From: Parapedobacter indicus | Lineage (GTDB): Bacteria > Bacteroidota > Bacteroidia > Sphingobacteriales > Sphingobacteriaceae | Assembly: GCF_900113765.1 (NCBI RefSeq) | Contig: NZ_FOQO01000004.1 | Location: forward strand, 124,001 to 188,000 | Direction: 5' to 3' | Length of the DNA: 64,000 nt | Part shown: piece after piece, positions 60,486 to 64,000 of the stretch | Layout of the letters: each line of letters opens with the position of its first letter | Position numbering within the stretch: the stretch's first letter is position 1 | Translations under genes and position numbers: made by a program | Notes under the pieces: model-generated | Seen by the model: only the letters and a program-made list of their open reading frames with translations | Told to the model about the DNA's origin: nothing | The model's database searches: none

Positions 60486-61577
60486 ATGTCTGCTAAAACA
60501 AGCTACAAGACGATCTACGACACGCTCAAGAACCAGATCATTAAGGAAGGGTTTCTGCCAGGTGCCATGCTACCTACCGAACAGACGCTTGCCAAACGAT
60601 ACGATGTATCCAGGCCCACCATTGCCAAAGTGTATAACCAGCTACAGGAAGAAGGCTTTGTGAAGAAAACCAAAGGCCTCGGAACGGTGGTCACTTACCA
60701 ACACACCAACATTCCCTACACGTTTGGCCTGTTGCTTCCGGGATCCGGAGAATCCGAGATCTTCTCGATCATCAACGATCAATTGCTACGGCAATCCGAA
60801 TCGGGGATGTTTAATTGCTTTTGGGAAGGCGCCACCGCAAGCAGTGCCGAAATCCGGAAATCGCTGATCGAATCGTGTCTCGAAAGCTACATCCAGAAAA
60901 AGGTGGATGGCATCTTTTTCTCTCCGCTTGAGCGCGTGCCAGACGCCTATGAGTTAAATCTCAAAATCTGCAAAGTCATCCGGGAGGCAGGTATCCCACT
61001 GGTACTGATTGACCGGGATATCCTCGCTGCTCCAGACCGCAGCGAATTCGATGTGGTATGCATCGATAATTTCAGCGCCGGCTGCGTCATGGCCCAGCAT
61101 CTCATCGATCGCGGCTGCGAAAAACTACATTTTTTCTATCGGCCGGGTTCCGCCAGCTCGGTAGACCTGCGGCTTTCAGGGGTGCGCGATACGGCGCTTA
61201 AGCATGGTTATCCGTTTACGGAAAGCAACGTGTTCTGCGGGAGCCCGGAAGACTCGGAGCTGGTAAAGAGCATGGAAGTGATTGCCGGCAAAACAGGTAT
61301 CATCTGCGCCAACGATTCGACAGCGGCCGTACTTATGTCGTCATTAGACGATCTTGGCATCGAAATATCGAAAGACGTCCTTATCTGCGGATACGACGAC
61401 ATGAAATACTCCAAGCACCTGAAGCATTCGTTGACGTCATTCCGCCAACCCTGCGAGGAGATCGCCAACATCAGCATCGAACTGCTGATGCGCAGATTGA
61501 AGGAAAACAACCGTATCCCAATCACCGTAAACCTCAAAGGAGATATCGTTATCCGTGAATCCAGCCAATTTCGTTGA
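60486..61577 (+). CDS. GntR-LacI chimeric regulator of the fructan locus
   Basis: 363 residues. An N-terminal GntR-type winged helix-turn-helix (YKTIYDTLKNQIIKEGFLPGAMLPTEQTLAKRYDVSRPTIAKVYNQLQEEGFVKK) is joined to a LacI-like periplasmic-binding-protein sensor (TFGLLLPGSGESEIF, VDGIFFSPLERV, IPLVLIDRD, DNFSAGCVMAQHLIDRGCEKLHFF, GIICANDSTAAVLMSSLDDLGI, CGYDDMKYSKHLKHSLTSFRQP). This is the AraR-type build, where a sugar releases DNA binding. It stands next to repeated ATGT-ww-ACAT sites, its likely targets, and heads a two-gene unit with the GH32-like gene 17 bp downstream. Confidence 0.92.
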   Translation: MSAKTSYKTIYDTLKNQIIKEGFLPGAMLPTEQTLAKRYDVSRPTIAKVYNQLQEEGFVKKTKGLGTVVTYQHTNIPYTFGLLLPGSGESEIFSIINDQLLRQSESGMFNCFWEGATASSAEIRKSLIESCLESYIQKKVDGIFFSPLERVPDAYELNLKICKVIREAGIPLVLIDRDILAAPDRSEFDVVCIDNFSAGCVMAQHLIDRGCEKLHFFYRPGSASSVDLRLSGVRDTALKHGYPFTESNVFCGSPEDSELVKSMEVIAGKTGIICANDSTAAVLMSSLDDLGIEISKDVLICGYDDMKYSKHLKHSLTSFRQPCEEIANISIELLMRRLKENNRIPITVNLKGDIVIRESSQFR

Positions 61578-61594
61578 ACTAAATTTAAAGAAAA

Positions 61595-63661
61595 ATGAGA
61601 CCAATTTATCCCTTTCTTATGATGATCAGCTGCAGCCTGTTCTTTATCGGCTGCAGTGTAGAAAAAAAAGCCGTTCAAATCGAGCTCAACGCAGCCCCAT
61701 GGATATTTCCACAAGACGCCCCACCGGCCAGCATACTATCGCCGCAGTCTGCCCAAGGCACCTTCAACGCACCGCCAGACAGCAGCAGTTTCACGATCAG
61801 GCTAGTAGCCACGCTTGGCCGGTATCTGAACAGCGAGCGCCTGTTGTATATTCCCGGCGTTTTGGAAGTTTCCGCGTTCCAGCACGACCCTTCCGACCGC
61901 ACCATCCAAAACTATCCCGCTTATCCGATGCCGGATGGTTCGGTCTCCGTATTCCAAGCGGCGCTGCGGCTGCACCCGCTTCCGAACAGCACCGAAAAAG
62001 AGGTGCGGGATATGGTTATCGGCATTCCATTGGGAATTTTGACCGAATCCACGGGCCAGCATGAAATCGTCCTCCATTTCTCGGGTGTACGGTGGTCGCT
62101 GTATGTAGACGGCGAACTGCTCGACAATGATTTCCCGTTGGGCTATCCCCAATGGCCCGCCAAGCACAGCTGGGAGATTGACCCCAACCTGGTTTCCAAA
62201 GCCGAACTCTTCTTCCCCGCCCTGGAGCCTGAAAAAACGGTATTGAAAACTCCCCGAATCGCGAAGGATATCCAATACTGGACCCCTGCCGGCCACAACA
62301 CCTGGGTGGGCGACGTGGCCACCTTCTACCATGAGGGGCGGTATCACGTGTTCTACCTGTTTGACAGACGGGGCCACGCCAGCAAATTCGGCCGCGGTGG
62401 GCATTATTTTGAACACCTTTCGACGACCGACTTCAAAACATGGACCGAGCACGAGGCCGCCACCCCCATCGAAAGCCAATGGGAAACGCTCGGCACGGGC
62501 ACGCCATTCATCAGCGATGGCAAACTTTGCATCAGCTATGGGCTGCACACCACCCGTATCTTTCCCAAAGAAGCAACCACCCTGCCGCTGCTATTGGATT
62601 ATTACAACCAACACGGTGCTACAGGCTCGTTCGGGTACGATACCCTATCGGGATATCCCGCCGGATCCACCTACTCCATCAGCGCCGACGGCATCAGCCA
62701 GTTCAAAAAGACACACACGTTATTCCACCATTGCGAAAACCCCAGCGTCTATACCGATCCCGAAGGCCGCCTGCGCATGCTGGCGAACTACGGCGCAAAG
62801 GGAACCTGGGAATCAAAATCGATCGAAGGCGATTGGAAATCCATTAATCCCGGATTTCCTCCGGGCGGTGACTGCACCTTTTTCTTCCGTTGGGGGAATT
62901 ACGACTACGTGATCGGCGGCTTTACCGGCCTTTGGTCGAAGCCCGCCAGCGCGCCGGAAGACGGCTACACGGATGTCGTCAAACAAGGGCTTGATTTCTA
63001 TAATGGAATGTGTGTACCCGCGGTTACGGAAATCAACGACGGCCGGTTCCTGATGGCCGGCTGGATTCCGATGGCCAACTGGGGCGGCACATTAAACATC
63101 CATGAAATGCTCCAGTTTCCGGATGGACGGATCGGCACCAAATGGATGGAAGAGCTCGTGCCGGTCACGGAAAGGCAACGCACCCTTGCCGATGAAATCG
63201 AGGAAAACTCCACGTTTGAGGTCAATGATCCCTCCTTCCTGCTGACGTTTGATGTGAAGCCTGGTGAGGACCTATCCGGCAAACTGGGCGTCCTGTTCTT
63301 AGGCGAAGATGCCGCCGAGCACGCCTGCGAATTCCAATTGAGTCCGCACGGAAAAAGGGCGCAATACGGCCAAGGATCCCTTCAGCAGTTCTCCGGACAG
63401 GAGAAAACCCTGCGCGAAGGCGGCTTTCCGAACCACGCCCGCCATTACGGCATCGAAAACCTCTTCGATACGGACGGGCCATTCTCCGTCCGTATGTTCG
63501 TCAAATACGACACCAAGTATGGTGGATCTCAGATCGATGCGGAAATCGCCGGCAAACGTACCATGATTACATTTTGCCCGGGACTGAAAGTCGAAAAGTT
63601 GGTATTCAGATCGGAGGATACCGGCATTCGAAACGTGAAACTGGCTGCATATGAACATTAG
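61595..63661 (+). CDS. GH32-like lipoprotein with altered catalytic positions
   Basis: 688 residues; lipobox at Cys20 (LFFIGC). Residues about 25-215 form a LamG-like sandwich (GVRWSLYVDGELLDNDFPLG). The propeller starts at about 225: WVGDVATFYHEGRYHVFYL puts Asp240 where GH32 has its nucleophile. The second motif reads CENPSVYTD instead of RDP, and the third reads GGDCTFFFRW instead of EC, so the transition-state Asp and acid/base Glu appear changed to Asn and Asp. A C-terminal sandwich follows. It may act on another substrate, work through different residues, or only bind glycan. It is in the same operon as the regulator. Confidence 0.8.
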   Translation: MRPIYPFLMMISCSLFFIGCSVEKKAVQIELNAAPWIFPQDAPPASILSPQSAQGTFNAPPDSSSFTIRLVATLGRYLNSERLLYIPGVLEVSAFQHDPSDRTIQNYPAYPMPDGSVSVFQAALRLHPLPNSTEKEVRDMVIGIPLGILTESTGQHEIVLHFSGVRWSLYVDGELLDNDFPLGYPQWPAKHSWEIDPNLVSKAELFFPALEPEKTVLKTPRIAKDIQYWTPAGHNTWVGDVATFYHEGRYHVFYLFDRRGHASKFGRGGHYFEHLSTTDFKTWTEHEAATPIESQWETLGTGTPFISDGKLCISYGLHTTRIFPKEATTLPLLLDYYNQHGATGSFGYDTLSGYPAGSTYSISADGISQFKKTHTLFHHCENPSVYTDPEGRLRMLANYGAKGTWESKSIEGDWKSINPGFPPGGDCTFFFRWGNYDYVIGGFTGLWSKPASAPEDGYTDVVKQGLDFYNGMCVPAVTEINDGRFLMAGWIPMANWGGTLNIHEMLQFPDGRIGTKWMEELVPVTERQRTLADEIEENSTFEVNDPSFLLTFDVKPGEDLSGKLGVLFLGEDAAEHACEFQLSPHGKRAQYGQGSLQQFSGQEKTLREGGFPNHARHYGIENLFDTDGPFSVRMFVKYDTKYGGSQIDAEIAGKRTMITFCPGLKVEKLVFRSEDTGIRNVKLAAYEH

Positions 63662-63667
63662 GCATTT

Positions 63668-64000
63668 TCAACGCCCTGTCACCAGCTCCAGCTCTCCGGA
63701 AACCAAGCTGATGTGGCAACAGTCAAACGTGACCACATAGTCGGCCTTGACGACTTCGCGGTTACCGATATATCCTTGAAAGCGAACCTTGGTATGCTTA
63801 AATTTCGGAATGTGCTCGCCGTCGATATCACTAGTCACCGGATAGCTACCAAGGCTTTTGAAAATACTCCATTGGTCATTCGTATAGGTCTTTGTCAAAT
63901 CCTTGCCGTCCGATATGCGGGTCACTTTCGTCCGGTCGAGCGCTACGGGTTTACCCGATGGGTCGACAAGCTTTACGGAGATCCACCGTAGGTCATACGT
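63668..64000 (-). CDS. Small lipoprotein paralogue (FDCCHISLVSG family), N-terminus beyond the window
   Basis: The minus-strand frame is open to the right edge, so the start is outside; about 110 C-terminal residues are present (beginning TYDLRWISVKLVDPSGKPVALDR). They match the 34535-34960 protein along their whole length, including PVALDR, GSYP, GYIG-REVV-ADYVV and FDCCHISLVSG, at an estimated 50-55% identity by eye. It converges with the GH32-like gene, 6 bp between stops. A signal peptide with lipobox is expected beyond the edge. Confidence 0.8.
   Translation of the reverse strand, partial: TYDLRWISVKLVDPSGKPVALDRTKVTRISDGKDLTKTYTNDQWSIFKSLGSYPVTSDIDGEHIPKFKHTKVRFQGYIGNREVVKADYVVTFDCCHISLVSGELELVTGR

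Noticed and set aside
61802..62548. Minus-strand open frame of 248 codons
   Set aside because: Antisense to the GH32-like gene, which has lipobox, domain order and operon position in its favour.
1..64000. tRNA, rRNA, CRISPR, insertion sequences, prophage
   Set aside because: No cloverleaf, ribosomal RNA, regularly spaced repeat, transposase or phage structural gene was seen on either strand.

Overview
The window looks like a chromosomal segment of a Bacteroidota bacterium, most likely from the Sphingobacteriaceae (a Parapedobacter-like genus would fit the roughly 50% GC, but this is inference). The signs are three complete SusC/SusD pairs, an ECF sigma factor with a FecR anti-sigma factor, many lipoproteins, weak or absent Shine-Dalgarno sequences, and promoters of the Bacteroidota type (TTTG, 19-21 bp, TAnnTTTG). 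I see no rRNA, tRNA, CRISPR array, phage or insertion sequence.

Layout. 1-3.7 kb: the 3' end of a TonB-dependent receptor and a NatAB-type ABC exporter. 3.7-15.1 kb: a sialic acid (nan) utilisation operon on the minus strand, in transcription order GntR/FadR regulator, sialidase, SusC, SusD, two proteins of unknown function, a sodium:solute symporter, a NanM-like mutarotase and N-acetylneuraminate lyase. A promoter with two matching inverted-repeat operators lies in front of the sialidase gene. 15.1-21.1 kb: a DUF417-type membrane protein, an AraC regulator and two ABC systems in one run with a YtrA-like GntR repressor; its promoter carries a 24-bp operator over the predicted start site. 21.1-28.7 kb: SusC (with STN signalling domain)/SusD with FecR and an ECF sigma factor. 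28.7-41.6 kb: mixed genes, including a TPM-domain protein, small lipoproteins, a Cys-nucleophile alpha/beta hydrolase, an acetyltransferase, an AraC regulator bracketed by repeats, a frameshifted nucleotidyltransferase-like gene and a YgiB/YgiC-like set. 41.8-48.5 kb: a NrdI-thioredoxin fusion, an RbsD/FucU-like lipoprotein with a GH116-like Tat-exported glycosidase, DinB, Crp/Fnr and an AAA_14/DUF4143 ATPase behind tandem palindromes. 48.5-63.7 kb: a beta-fructan utilisation locus with two canonical GH32 enzymes, one GH32-like protein with altered catalytic positions, SusC/SusD, an MFS sugar porter, an FGGY-family kinase and a GntR-LacI regulator facing the operon across a 439-bp region rich in ATGT-ww-ACAT sites. 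The right edge cuts a paralogue of a small lipoprotein gene found at 34.5 kb.

How it works together (inference from families and order). In the nan locus, surface sialidase and SusCD release and take up sialic acid, the mutarotase supplies the usable anomer, the symporter imports it and the lyase splits it to N-acetylmannosamine and pyruvate; no epimerase or kinase for the next step is in the window. In the fructan locus, GH32 enzymes and SusCD cut and import fructan, and the sugar porter and FGGY kinase would handle the free ketose, replacing the PfkB-type fructokinase more usual in such loci. The strongest candidates for new biology are the FGGY kinase in the fructan locus, the catalytically altered GH32-like protein, the NrdI-thioredoxin fusion, the two unexplained genes in the nan operon, and several well-formed palindromic operators.
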